Shown: in pieces, positions 18,501 to 26,353 of the stretch
Numbering within the stretch: the first letter of the stretch is position 1
Layout of the letters: each line of letters begins with the position of its first letter
Source of the DNA: Thiomonas sp. X19
GTDB lineage: Bacteria > Pseudomonadota > Gammaproteobacteria > Burkholderiales > Burkholderiaceae_C
DNA: 64,000 nt
Assembly (NCBI RefSeq): GCF_900089495.1
Contig: NZ_LT605203.1
Location: 4,495,944 to 4,559,943 of the forward strand
Reading direction: 5' to 3'
Program-made: the position numbers and the translations under genes
The notes under the pieces: model-generated
What the model was told of the DNA's origin: nothing
Seen by the model: the letters and a program-made list of their open reading frames with translations, nothing else
Database searches by the model: none

Positions 18501-19003
18501 TTGCCAACGCGATACAGGCTGCGCTCGCGCTGCGCATCCCCGAGGACGCGCTGCTCCCCGGCGCACAGCCCGCTGCCCGAACTTTGCACTTCATCGCTCC
18601 CAGCCTGTTCGACATTGGCGGCGTGGTTGGTGTGGCCAAAGCCAAGGACGAAATCTTCGGCCCGGTGCTGCAGGTGGTGCGCTGGAAGGCGGGTGAGCTC
18701 GACGCCCTGGTCGACGCCATCAACGCCCTCGGCTACGGCCTCACGCTCGGCGTGCAGACGCGCATCGACGGCCGCGCCCTGCGCATCGCCGAACGCGCAC
18801 GCTGCGGCAACGTCTACGTCAACCGCAACATGATCGGCGCCGTGGTTGGCGTGCAGCCCTTCGGCGGCGAAGGCCTCTCAGGCACCGGCCCCAAAGCCGG
18901 CGGTCCGCATTACCTGCTGCGCTTTTGCAGCGAACAAACCCTCACCATCAACACCGCAGCCGCTGGCGGCAACGCGGCACTGCTGGCGCAGGCGGCGGTG
19001 TGA
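15596..19003 (+). CDS. putA: Bifunctional proline dehydrogenase / P5C dehydrogenase
   Basis: 1135 aa. It oxidises proline to glutamate in two steps at the inner membrane. There is no N-terminal ribbon-helix-helix, so it should not be its own repressor. PRODH motifs: FSYDMLGEGA, SIKLSALHPRF, RLVKGAYWDAEIK, GYPVFSHKHHTD, PQFATHNAGT and YAPVGEHRDLLAYLVRRLLENG. P5CDH motifs: ISPWNFPLAIF, AFTGSTAVA, AETGGVNAMI, the catalytic Cys in SAGQRCSALR, and KDEIFGPVLQVVR. Two in-frame insertions of about 29 and 55 residues interrupt otherwise conserved sequence, near residues 404-432 and 917-971. Both are made of palindromic repeat DNA. Without them the protein would be close to the 1,000-1,050 aa of minimal PutAs. 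Confidence 0.92.
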   Translation: MSALPTSNALRSLASSQACSPSAIPRLPQPVRDEAVVMRQLLARLAGFDWAAATAVAEPWVTAVRTKPAPFWALESLLREYPIASSEGLALMRLAEALLRVPDTGTAALLAADQLGQAKFDKDDDPSTLKALSGRLLGFSRRLLPEDDSATRGLIARLGAGTVVAAAVRAIALLGKQFVLGENLQLAAKRAQAMRREQPNLTFSYDMLGEGARTADDAARYAASYRATLAALAQQRTPGGPELRDGMSIKLSALHPRFEEAQRARVFTELLPLVEQLAREAAAADVNFTLDAEESERLELQLDLLDALAARLAAEPSTATWGGLGLAVQAYQTRAPEAVSAVIAIARRHRMRLMVRLVKGAYWDAEIKRAQELGLAGYPVFSHKHHTDASYLACARIMLDAAAASDRPQAAALHQPPPEGDVKTWGGPAFSHDAPIYPQFATHNAGTIAAVLHLAAQRPTARFELQRLHGMGEGIYREVLNNKALRCRVYAPVGEHRDLLAYLVRRLLENGANSSFVHLLADTSVPAQELLHDPLWLADRSTLPAPRNLYGLLHGEPRPNPLGFDVADAPAREPVLAAARALPLPAVAEASAEAVESAMRTLHAAWPAWNATPLPERCAVLLRAADLLEQRRDAFIALMQREAHKTLGDALSEVREATDFCRYYALQARHLLAEQELPGPTGERNALRSNGRGVFVCISPWNFPLAIFAGQVLAALVAGNSVAAKPAEQTPATAQAFVNLLVEAGLPRRVLALLHGPGETVGAALVAHPLAAGVAFTGSTAVARSINRALAAKDGPIAPLIAETGGVNAMIVDSTALPEQVVDAVVSSAFRSAGQRCSALRLLCVQDDVADAMLVMLAGAMHELRIGQACDFATDVPPVIDADAWKGLRAQTERLQRDARLLARTPWPGDMLEAARTAPPPNLPHAMGEEQNRLRSAMMAEESSTLRTDAMRTELGSLPTGGEGWGGELANAIQAALALRIPEDALLPGAQPAARTLHFIAPSLFDIGGVVGVAKAKDEIFGPVLQVVRWKAGELDALVDAINALGYGLTLGVQTRIDGRALRIAERARCGNVYVNRNMIGAVVGVQPFGGEGLSGTGPKAGGPHYLLRFCSEQTLTINTAAAGGNAALLAQAAV
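16805..16892 (+). repeat. Palindromic repeat inserted in frame in putA (PRODH part)
   Basis: GCCGCCCC (16840-16847) and GGGGCGGC (16869-16876) form an 8-bp perfect inverted repeat around a G-run. The surrounding 80-90 bases encode Pro/Gly-rich filler (about SDRPQAAALHQPPPEGDVK) just before the conserved IYPQFATHNA. Related PutAs, as I know them, join the two flanking blocks directly. The element length keeps the reading frame open. Confidence 0.6.
18343..18507 (+). repeat. Double-hairpin repeat inserted in frame in putA (P5CDH part)
   Basis: Two perfect hairpins bracket the insert: CCTCCCCCAT-GCG-ATGGGGGAGG (18361-18383) and CCCTCCCCAC-TG-GTGGGGAGGG (18465-18486). The 165-base insert is translated as about 55 residues of non-family sequence between the WPGDML and NAIQAALALR segments. 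A similar but diverged hairpin occurs upstream of proC (26253-26285), which suggests a dispersed repeat family. Confidence 0.65.
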
Positions 19004-19066
19004 GGCGAAGGCCCTGGAATCTCCCCGAGCAGGGGCATTCCAGGGAGGCGCTATCGAACAACGGCA

Positions 19067-22000
19067 TCAATACTGCCGCCAGGCGATGGGCTTGTTCATC
19101 ACGTTGCCGCCGAATTGAATCGGGCTGATCGAGTTCGGTGTCGTCGTATTGGGTGGCGTGCTGCTGCCCGGGTAGATCACCGTTCCCGTGGGCGTGACGT
19201 AAACCGCCGGCGACAGCGGGATGCCCGCACCCAGCGCGATGACTCCATTCAACACGGCGTTGTTCTTGTAGGTGATGGTGATTTTCGGCTTGTTGCCCGT
19301 CAGCAGGTCGAACAAGTCGTAGTAGCCGGTTCCTACGCCGCAGGTGCTGCCCGGAGGTGGCACATACACCGGCACCACCAGCACACCATTCACCAGGACG
19401 GGGGCAGCGGAAATCTGCCCGCCGCTTTGCAAGGGCATGACCGTGGTCGAGGAAACGGCCGTCAACGTTCCACTGCTGTCGGGCTGGTAGCCGCTCGTGC
19501 CGCTGCTGGCCCAGAGAATGTTGGAGCTGCCGCCCGACAGGGCAAACGTGGTGATTTCACTGGTCGTTGCCGCCCAGATATAGGGCAAGCCGCTGATCTC
19601 GGTGTAACCCACATAGTTGATGGCTGCCGCCGGGCTGGTCGTTGCCACCTGTGTGGCATTCCCCGCGTCGCTCGGCGCCGAGCCGGAGATGTTCAGGCTC
19701 CACACCCCGCCATTGTTGTCGCCGAGCCAGAGCGTGCCGGTCGTCGGCACATAGGTCAAAGAACTGTTGACATAGGTGCCTGAAGGCAGTGTGGTGAGCG
19801 AAGACGAAAGCGCCGTGCCGGTGGCCGGTTGTCCGGTCGCCACGTTCACCTCGTACAGCGTGCTCTTGGTCACCGCGGAACTGCCGCTGCCCGTGGTTGT
19901 GTTGACCACGAACACCGCATATTGCATGCCGCCCACGGTGACGATGATGGGCGCCTGTTCCTGCGGCGAACTCCCTCCGGCCACGTTGATGCCCCAAGTC
20001 TGGGCCGAGGGGGTTGGCGCTGTGGTGGTCGTGGAACTGCCGTTGCTGCTCAGCTTCAGTGCATAGTGATACGCCCCGCCGCCAGCCGCGCCCACCACGT
20101 AGCTGGCCCAGTCGCTCGCCTGAGGGCTGGTCGAGGTGTCTGCCGCATCGGTGGTGGTGAAGGCGCCATCGAAATACTGCCCGGTCTGGAAGCTGGTGTA
20201 GTACTGCAAGTTGGCAAGGAAAGACCGCGGCATCCAGCCCCAGACCAGGTTGCCCGTGGTCGCATCCACCGCGTACAGGAAGCCGTCATTGCTGGTGAAC
20301 AACACCAGTTTTTCACGGCCGCTGTTGTTGCGCGCGAAGGATACATAACCGCCGATGCCCAGCAAATTCGCATTGCCCGGGGGGCCGAGATATTGCACAT
20401 GGTCGTTCGGGCTCAAGCTGCCCAGCATCCAGTTCAACTGCCGCCCGGCGAGGTAGGAACAACCCGCAACGCCGCTTGGAAAGCCCAGACCGCTGATGTT
20501 GGGTGTGCTGTCCCCCGCCGTGTTGAACGACGGGTCGAAGGTGTAGGCCAGAATCGTGGAGATATTGGGCACGCAGGTCGTTGCCGAGAGGGCGAACGCG
20601 CTTGGGCTGTAATTCGGGCTGCTGCTGTTGTTGCCGATGTTGTTCAGCGTGTCGATCGTTCCCGAACCAAGCCCGGAGCCGGAAGCAGTGCCCGTGGTGC
20701 TGAACAGTGCGGTTTGCCGCGTAGCGGCTGACATGAGCGAGGGTGCGCCCGCATCCCACACCGCTGGCCCGCTGGCCGTACCCACTGGCGCGCTGGCGCT
20801 CGAACTCGGAAGCGCGACCGTGCCGTAAGCCTGGATGTGGCCGCCGATGGCACCGGGATTGTTGTCGCTGGTGGCGGTGTAAATCAGCGAGCCGCCGGTG
20901 ATGCTGGTGGGCGCCACGGGGGCTGACACCGCGATGCTGCTGAAAATTTGTCCGGCAATGCTGCTCAGCGCGGAATTGAAAGCCGACACATTGTTTGCCG
21001 GATATTCCTGCCCCGTGCCCCCTGCAATAGCCATGGCATTGAGTGCGGCATAGGCAGCCGGGTTGGCGGTGGAGTCAACGCCAGCGCCGAGGCCGATGAC
21101 GTAGGTTTTAATCGGATGCGAGCCACTGTTCAGATTTTGGATGGCGGTGATAGTGTCGATTAGAGCTTGGTCATTGGTGTTGGACGCATCAAGCGTGCCG
21201 ACGGGGCCTCCAGTATTGCCAGAGTCGTTATTGATGCCATAGGCTGCATTACCTGCGACTCCGTAAAAGGCAGCATTAACACCATAACCATTTGGCGTTG
21301 CAGCGCCGGCAGCACTGCCAAGCGGAGGCCATAAGTTATTACTCAAATCTTGCGTTGGTAAACCATCTGTCACAAGAATGAGATACTTCCCCGCACAAGA
21401 TGAGCTTGCGCTTGTGAAACTGGTGGCTGCACCTTGCACCAGACCTGCCAGAGGTGACTGAACGGCTAATGCTTTGATTTCATGTGTATTCAGGCTGCTC
21501 GTTTCTGGAGCCAACGCTGTTTGAAATGGGGCTAATGCCGTGCTAATTTGTGAACTAGTTGGATTGGCCCCAAGTGTCGTCATTGGTACAATGTTATATC
21601 CGTCTGTCGGGATGGCAGATTGATAAAAGCCAAAGCCGCGCTGTGCATACATGACCTGAGTCGAAAACGGCACATAACCAGCATTGGTTGGACCTGTTGT
21701 TCGGGCGCTGCTATTGATTTGGCTGTCGTAGCTGACGGTAATTGTGTTGGGTGTATGATATTGAGATAGTGTGAATGTGGAGTATGGGCTCGCCGGCGCG
21801 TTCCCGCTTGCATTATAGACAATGGATAGTCCGCTCAACTGGCCGCTATTATCATACAGAACATCATTGATGTCGGCATCATCGGATGATGCGCTCACTG
21901 ACATGTATTTATAGGTGGAGATGCTATTGTACGGGTTATATAAACCCGAGCTGTCAACTTGAGAGCATTGATAGTCAAGGGTCGTCGTTGGGTTGCTGTT

Positions 22001-22639
22001 ATTATAGCCATAGCAGGGATTGATAACTGTAGAAGAAGGTGATGTTGTGCTGGCAGGCCCGGTATTCGTGAATGTGAATCCTCCGGGATTCGACATGTAA
22101 TAAACCCACGTGTTGTACAGGGTGCTTGGAAGCTGGTTTTCACCAACATCGTAATCTTCTAAGGCAAAATCCATGCTCGGCAAATATTGATTTAATACCG
22201 AGGTGATCCCAGCCTTAGCAACATTCAGCCGACTCGCGCTGTTATCGACCAAATCAGATCCGCCGTTGGGCCCCGTGAATGGTCGGGTGTAGGGGGCGGT
22301 TGGCGCGCTTGTGGCGGTCACTGGGGGGGTAAAACCAAGCGGAACTGAGTAATTTACAGGGGAACTTGAGTTTTGGAGGCCGCTTAACCCCAGCCCAGCC
22401 CCGACAAGTGAACCTGATCCCGTCATGATGGCTCCACTCAAGTCGCCGTCCATCGACTGCGAATTGCCGATGGCGATGACGATTTGCGGCCGCGGCAGGC
22501 TGGTGCTCGTTGTGCTGCCTGTTCCTGTTCCACCCCTTTTTTTCGCAAAACTCAATGGCGCTAGTGTGAAGCAAGCTCCAAGTAGAAATGCAACAGCCGC
22601 AAGCAGCAGCATGATTCTTGAGGCGTGGACAGTTTTCAT
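19067..22639 (-). CDS. pilY1: Type IV pilus tip adhesin/assembly protein PilY1
   Basis: 1190 aa from the ATG at 22639, which overlaps the pilX stop (ATGA). A hydrophobic export signal (residues 8-22) precedes a von Willebrand A-like part starting PQIVIAIGNSQSMDGD (51-66). The usual MIDAS Asp of D-x-S-x-S is Gly here. The second half is the PilC/PilY1 beta-propeller (KLVLFTSNDGFLYAVDATTGNL, LWLGDNNGGVWSL). In this family the protein sits at the pilus tip with the minor pilins, primes pilus assembly and mediates adhesion and surface sensing. Bases about 21,100-22,400, encoding the N-terminal part, are visibly more AT-rich than the rest of the gene, which suggests a separate history for the tip domain. 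Confidence 0.88.
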   Translation of the reverse strand: MKTVHASRIMLLLAAVAFLLGACFTLAPLSFAKKRGGTGTGSTTSTSLPRPQIVIAIGNSQSMDGDLSGAIMTGSGSLVGAGLGLSGLQNSSSPVNYSVPLGFTPPVTATSAPTAPYTRPFTGPNGGSDLVDNSASRLNVAKAGITSVLNQYLPSMDFALEDYDVGENQLPSTLYNTWVYYMSNPGGFTFTNTGPASTTSPSSTVINPCYGYNNSNPTTTLDYQCSQVDSSGLYNPYNSISTYKYMSVSASSDDADINDVLYDNSGQLSGLSIVYNASGNAPASPYSTFTLSQYHTPNTITVSYDSQINSSARTTGPTNAGYVPFSTQVMYAQRGFGFYQSAIPTDGYNIVPMTTLGANPTSSQISTALAPFQTALAPETSSLNTHEIKALAVQSPLAGLVQGAATSFTSASSSCAGKYLILVTDGLPTQDLSNNLWPPLGSAAGAATPNGYGVNAAFYGVAGNAAYGINNDSGNTGGPVGTLDASNTNDQALIDTITAIQNLNSGSHPIKTYVIGLGAGVDSTANPAAYAALNAMAIAGGTGQEYPANNVSAFNSALSSIAGQIFSSIAVSAPVAPTSITGGSLIYTATSDNNPGAIGGHIQAYGTVALPSSSASAPVGTASGPAVWDAGAPSLMSAATRQTALFSTTGTASGSGLGSGTIDTLNNIGNNSSSPNYSPSAFALSATTCVPNISTILAYTFDPSFNTAGDSTPNISGLGFPSGVAGCSYLAGRQLNWMLGSLSPNDHVQYLGPPGNANLLGIGGYVSFARNNSGREKLVLFTSNDGFLYAVDATTGNLVWGWMPRSFLANLQYYTSFQTGQYFDGAFTTTDAADTSTSPQASDWASYVVGAAGGGAYHYALKLSSNGSSTTTTAPTPSAQTWGINVAGGSSPQEQAPIIVTVGGMQYAVFVVNTTTGSGSSAVTKSTLYEVNVATGQPATGTALSSSLTTLPSGTYVNSSLTYVPTTGTLWLGDNNGGVWSLNISGSAPSDAGNATQVATTSPAAAINYVGYTEISGLPYIWAATTSEITTFALSGGSSNILWASSGTSGYQPDSSGTLTAVSSTTVMPLQSGGQISAAPVLVNGVLVVPVYVPPPGSTCGVGTGYYDLFDLLTGNKPKITITYKNNAVLNGVIALGAGIPLSPAVYVTPTGTVIYPGSSTPPNTTTPNSISPIQFGGNVMNKPIAWRQY

Positions 22640-23247
22640 GATGTTGTCGGGGTGCAGAGTTTGAACACGGTTTCGGTGGTGGCGGCGGTCGTGGCGTTCG
22701 CCTCTTGCGTGTGCAGGAAGATGTCGTAATACGTCGCGGTGAACCCCGTGTTGCCACAGCTGTAGGCATCGGTCGGCTGGTTGGTCGGGACCACGGTGGC
22801 GAGGGCGGTGTAGCCGCCCGGCAGGGCGGGCGGCGCGGGGTTGATGACCGAAGCGACGTTGGCCACCGTGTCGCAGGTGCCGGATGCCTGGCAGGTTTGC
22901 CAATACGTCGCGGGGGCGCCCGTTCCAGTGCCCGGCGCGGGCCAGACGCTGCCGTTGTTCGGCGGGATGTAGAACCAGGCTTTGCCGGTGGCGGCAATTT
23001 CCAGCGGCACGTCACCGGCGTTATTGGCGGTCTGAATGATGGCCTGCTGCACCTGCCGCAGCGCCAGGTCGCTGGCCTGCACGTCTTTCTGGCGTTGCAT
23101 GGTGTTGCCGGTCATGGCGGTTTGCAGCAGCGTGCCGCGCATGGTGAACAGCACGCCGAATAGCAGCACCAGCAGGGTGATGAGGGTGAGCAGCAGCACG
23201 AAGCCCTGCTGGGGCTTGCGCTGCGCGCGGTGGTTCAGTGCGGCCAT
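22636..23247 (-). CDS. pilX: Minor pilin PilX
   Basis: 203 aa. The N-terminus QQGFVLLLTLITLLVLLFGV is a class III signal (cleavage after Gly) plus a helix. It lacks Glu5, as is usual for PilX/GspK-type minor pilins. The C-terminal domain has paired Cys (WQTCQASGTC; YSCGNTG; FKLC). It overlaps pilW by 13 bases and pilY1 by four, so the genes are translationally coupled. It should form part of the tip complex with PilV, PilW, FimT and PilY1. Confidence 0.85.
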   Translation of the reverse strand: MAALNHRAQRKPQQGFVLLLTLITLLVLLFGVLFTMRGTLLQTAMTGNTMQRQKDVQASDLALRQVQQAIIQTANNAGDVPLEIAATGKAWFYIPPNNGSVWPAPGTGTGAPATYWQTCQASGTCDTVANVASVINPAPPALPGGYTALATVVPTNQPTDAYSCGNTGFTATYYDIFLHTQEANATTAATTETVFKLCTPTTS

Positions 23248-24515
23248 ATCTGGTTCCGAATGGCAACTTCGGATTCGAGGACGGAGAAGCGGTTGTTGGC
23301 ATACGCAGCAGGCACGCTGTAGTTGGTGAAGCTGTCCGGGCCGGCAGTCGGGCTGGCCAGGGTGATGGTGCCGGGCGCGTTGTACTTCGGGTCGGTCTGC
23401 AGGGTTTTGGTGACGATGGCGAACAGCACGCTGCGCACGTCAGCGGTGTAGTTGCCCTTCACCACGTCGGGCCAGGTGAGGTAGTTGGTCACGCCGCCGG
23501 AGTTGGTTTCATCCACGCCGAACAGGGCTTGCAGGCTGACCACGCCGGCGGCCACGGGGTTGATGGAGGTGAGCGTGTCGTTCTGCGCGTTGATCACGGC
23601 GCGCATCAGCATGGGGTAACTGCCGGTTGCCGTGCCCGCAGTGCCATAGGTGCCGACGTAATACACCACGGTTTGCTCGACGGTGGCGGCCGCAGGGCCG
23701 AGGTCGGTGAGCCGCGAGCCGATCAGGTTGCTGTTGACCAGTCCCGAGGCTGGCCAGACGCCGGCCGACTGCATCTGTGTTTGAAAGCCCGTGTAGCCAC
23801 TGCCAGGAAAGAGCTGGGTGCTTTTGCTGTCGATTGTCGGCGGGTTGCTGGGGTTGACATGGGCAATGGGTACCCGAAAACACACGAGTTTGCCGTTCAA
23901 AGGCATGCGCAGCAGTGCGCCGTCGCCGGCGTTGATGCCGGTGACGGTCTGTAGCGGCAAAACAGTCGAGCTGATGGCGCCATTCGCGCCGGGCGCGGTG
24001 GTCGTCGACGCTTGCTGAACCACATAGGTGCTCGGGTTGCCGTTGCTCGGCAACTGCAGGGCGCTGGTGGTGCCGGTGAAAAACAGCATGTCGGTGAACT
24101 GCGCGCTGCTGCCGTAGCTGTTTGGATCGGGCGTCGTGCTGGGGTAGGTGGAACTGCCCGCGGCCGTGCTGGTGGGCAACGGCAGCGGTTGCGACGCCGC
24201 GGACACGGGGTATTGGAAGAACGCCGGGTTGGTCAGACTGCTGTCGTAGGCCAGGGTCAGGCTGCAGCGCGACTGCACGCCACCGAGCATGAAGCCGGCA
24301 TTGCTCAGGTCCTGGGTGATGAGGTCGAGCGCGGCGCGGGACTGGTTGTCGCGCTGGCTGACATCGGACATCTGCACGTTTTCCTTGGTCAGCGCGATTT
24401 GCACCAGCAGCACCGAGAGCGAGAAGATGATGGCCGCGACCAGCGCCACCATCAGCTCGACGAGGGTCAGGCCGCGCTGGCGGGGCAGGGTGAGGCGTGC
24501 AGGCGTGGCGTGCAT
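23235..24515 (-). CDS. pilW: Minor pilin PilW
   Basis: 426 aa from the ATG at 24515, one base after the pilV stop. Longer frames upstream only read through pilV. The prepilin motif is QRGLTLVELMVALVAA, with Glu5 present. The body continues with SRAALDLITQDLSNAGFML, a typical PilW segment, and a long beta-rich C-terminal part. It is a structural minor pilin needed to start pilus assembly. Confidence 0.87.
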   Translation of the reverse strand: MHATPARLTLPRQRGLTLVELMVALVAAIIFSLSVLLVQIALTKENVQMSDVSQRDNQSRAALDLITQDLSNAGFMLGGVQSRCSLTLAYDSSLTNPAFFQYPVSAASQPLPLPTSTAAGSSTYPSTTPDPNSYGSSAQFTDMLFFTGTTSALQLPSNGNPSTYVVQQASTTTAPGANGAISSTVLPLQTVTGINAGDGALLRMPLNGKLVCFRVPIAHVNPSNPPTIDSKSTQLFPGSGYTGFQTQMQSAGVWPASGLVNSNLIGSRLTDLGPAAATVEQTVVYYVGTYGTAGTATGSYPMLMRAVINAQNDTLTSINPVAAGVVSLQALFGVDETNSGGVTNYLTWPDVVKGNYTADVRSVLFAIVTKTLQTDPKYNAPGTITLASPTAGPDSFTNYSVPAAYANNRFSVLESEVAIRNQIWPH

Positions 24516-24516
24516 G

Positions 24517-25041
24517 TCAGAACCCCACCTGGTAGTTGTAGGTCTGCGACCGGGTGGTCGTGGAATTGGGCTGCCACTGGATGTTGAGCGTGATGCCGCA
24601 AAGCGTGGTGGTCGGCGTTGCAGCGCTGCAGGCGTTGCCGTCGGCGCCGTTGTTGGCGGTGATGGTGACGCTGGCGTTGGGGAGCATGGTTTGCCCATTG
24701 CTGAAAATATTCGTCAACAGCGGTTGAAGCGAAGTTGGGGCAGCACTTTGGCTCGAAACCTGATACTGCACCTTTGTTCCGCTTGCCGGCGAGGCGCCGA
24801 ACAGTGTGTTGACCAAGCCCGGATTGGCCTGCAGCAGTGCCCAGAACTGGTTGCCGAATGCGGCGGTGTCGGTGGCGGCTTCGTTGGCCGTGACGGCCGG
24901 CACCGCCATGGTGTAGATGGACGCGATGCTGAGCATGCCGAGGCTGAAAATGACGATGGCCACCAACACGCTGATGAGTGACAGCCCGGCCTGAAGGCCG
25001 GCTCGCGCGCGGATTGACGAAGGCGAGAAGGGCAGGCTCAT
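24517..25041 (-). CDS. pilV: Minor pilin PilV (lacking Glu5)
   Basis: 174 aa. A prepilin-type N-terminus is present (QAGLSLISVLVAIVIFSLGM), with cleavage expected after Gly. The residue at mature position 5 is Ser, where PilV normally has Glu. Position in the cluster between pilW and fimT, and the following YTMAVPAVTANEAATDTAAF region, identify it. It overlaps fimT by four bases. Confidence 0.8.
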   Translation of the reverse strand: MSLPFSPSSIRARAGLQAGLSLISVLVAIVIFSLGMLSIASIYTMAVPAVTANEAATDTAAFGNQFWALLQANPGLVNTLFGASPASGTKVQYQVSSQSAAPTSLQPLLTNIFSNGQTMLPNASVTITANNGADGNACSAATPTTTLCGITLNIQWQPNSTTTRSQTYNYQVGF

Positions 25042-25544
25042 GACGCGGTGTTGCTGTTGAGGATGACGCTGCCCGAACTGAGCACCTGCATCGTCCAGGT
25101 TTGCTGACCATTGGCGGTGGTCACGGTGATGGTGGGCGAGATTGGAGGGCCGCCGACGCCGTCCGTGATGAAGCCTTGAGAATTAAAGTCAAGGTTCCCG
25201 GTGGTTGGCGCGTTCGTCGTAATGCTGCAGGTGACGCCGGGGTATTCCGTCGCTGCATTGGTCATGGAATGTTCCGCCACGGTGGGACCGCCATTGACCG
25301 TCGCTACCCATTGGCAGTTGCCGTTGGACAAGGCGATTTGCACAGGCTGCTGCGACGTCACCGCCAGGTTGCGCGCCCAGGCCACGTCCTGTGGAAACTT
25401 GTTGATCAAAACCGAGGTCTTGCCGGACTGCACCATGGTCACCAGGTTCGGCACCACAAGCATGCCGAGCATGGCCGCCACCGCGAGGGTGACCAGCAAC
25501 TCGATGAGGGTGAAGCCGCCTGGGCGGCGGGCCGCGTGGCGCAT
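25038..25544 (-). CDS. fimT: Minor pilin FimT/FimU (GspH family)
   Basis: 168 aa. The prepilin motif GGFTLIELLVTLAVAAML has Glu5, followed by the GspH/FimT region (FPQDVAWARNLAVTSQQPV, GNCQW). The start lies one base past the pilE stop, and the end overlaps pilV (ATGA). FimT of some competent bacteria binds DNA, but that activity cannot be inferred here. Confidence 0.83.
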   Translation of the reverse strand: MRHAARRPGGFTLIELLVTLAVAAMLGMLVVPNLVTMVQSGKTSVLINKFPQDVAWARNLAVTSQQPVQIALSNGNCQWVATVNGGPTVAEHSMTNAATEYPGVTCSITTNAPTTGNLDFNSQGFITDGVGGPPISPTITVTTANGQQTWTMQVLSSGSVILNSNTAS

Positions 25545-25545
25545 T

Positions 25546-26010
25546 TCAGCAGTCCCCGGACTGGTCGCGCACCCAGCAGGTGGAACTGCTGCCGACGTTA
25601 TGGCTGGACCAGCCGCCGGTCGTCGGTACGCTGAGCGTTTGCTTGGTGCCGTTCTGGTTGATGGAGTAAACCATCCCGGTCAGCGTGGGCGTGCTGCCCG
25701 TGGCCGTGATGGTGAACTGCGTGGCAGTTGGCGCCGGGTTGCAGGCAAAGGTGAAGTCCGTTGATGTCGGTGCATTGGCGCTGCCGGTGGTGCAGACATT
25801 GGGGTTGGCCGCGGTGGGAACGTAGGTGCGGTTGTCCTGGTAATACTGCTGCAACGCCACGCTGGCGCCCGACAGCCCCGAAAACGCCTCCGCCAGCTTG
25901 CTGCGCGTGACGTAACTGTTATAGGCCGGCAGGGCGATGGCCGAGAGGATGGCGACGATCGCCACGACGATCATCAACTCGATCAGGGTGAAGCCACGAG
26001 AGGTTTTCAT
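25546..26010 (-). CDS. pilE: PilE/PilA-type pilin
   Basis: 154 aa. The start is the ATG at 26010, with AAGGAG nine bases upstream. Longer upstream frames lack a leader. The leader MKTSRG is followed by FTLIELMIVVAIVAILSAIALPAYNSYVTRSKL, with the canonical Glu5 and a ragged helix. The C-terminal disulfide loop is closed by Cys in STCWVRDQSGDC. In this position, first of the fimT-pilV-pilW-pilX-pilY1 operon, it is more likely the minor pilin PilE than the major subunit, although the two look alike. Confidence 0.85.
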   Translation of the reverse strand: MKTSRGFTLIELMIVVAIVAILSAIALPAYNSYVTRSKLAEAFSGLSGASVALQQYYQDNRTYVPTAANPNVCTTGSANAPTSTDFTFACNPAPTATQFTITATGSTPTLTGMVYSINQNGTKQTLSVPTTGGWSSHNVGSSSTCWVRDQSGDC

Positions 26011-26069
26011 GCGCAAGAACTCCTTGTGCTGCATTCTGGTGGAGAGATCGATGGTGCACGACAAAATCT

Positions 26070-26100
26070 GGATGAACGGTGGTTTTTCGCGGATGAACGG
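26070..26100 (-). repeat. Tandem GGATGAACGG sites in the pilE leader
   Basis: The 10-mer GGATGAACGG occurs at 26070-26079 and again at 26091-26100, a 21-bp period equal to two helical turns. They lie between the predicted promoter and the pilE start, where a regulator site or leader structure would sit. Confidence 0.45.
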
Positions 26101-26105
26101 CGAAT

Positions 26106-26133
26106 AAAATACATTTACTCACCAAAGTAACAA
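26106..26133 (-). promoter_or_regulatory. Predicted promoter of the pilE-pilY1 operon
   Basis: On the minus strand TTGTTA (26128-26133) and TATTTT (26106-26111) are separated by 16 bp, in an AT-rich patch unusual for this region. The spacer holds the small dyad TTACT-N6-AGTAA. I see no sigma-54 -24/-12 element, although many pilA genes use one. Confidence 0.45.
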
Positions 26134-26252
26134 CCGGAAACATGAGCCTTCCAGGCTCAGGCGTCGCTTGACGGCACAGTTCAGATCTCTTCTGCCGGGC
26201 CTCGTGCTTGAGGGGCCGACAGGGACTTCCCCACGTGCACAGCATGTTGTCT

Positions 26253-26285
26253 CCTCCCCCAACCCGCACACAGGTGGGGAGGGGG
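26253..26285. repeat. Diverged hairpin repeat upstream of proC
   Basis: CCTCCCCCAACC...GGTGGGGAGGGGG can fold into an imperfect stem. It resembles the hairpins inserted in putA and occupies the divergent pilE/proC intergenic region. Confidence 0.45.
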
Positions 26286-26353
26286 CCAGATGTGCGCCGT
26301 TCGCGTGGTGCTGCAGAACTTGCCGGCCACCAGCCGCCCGCGATAATCCCGGC

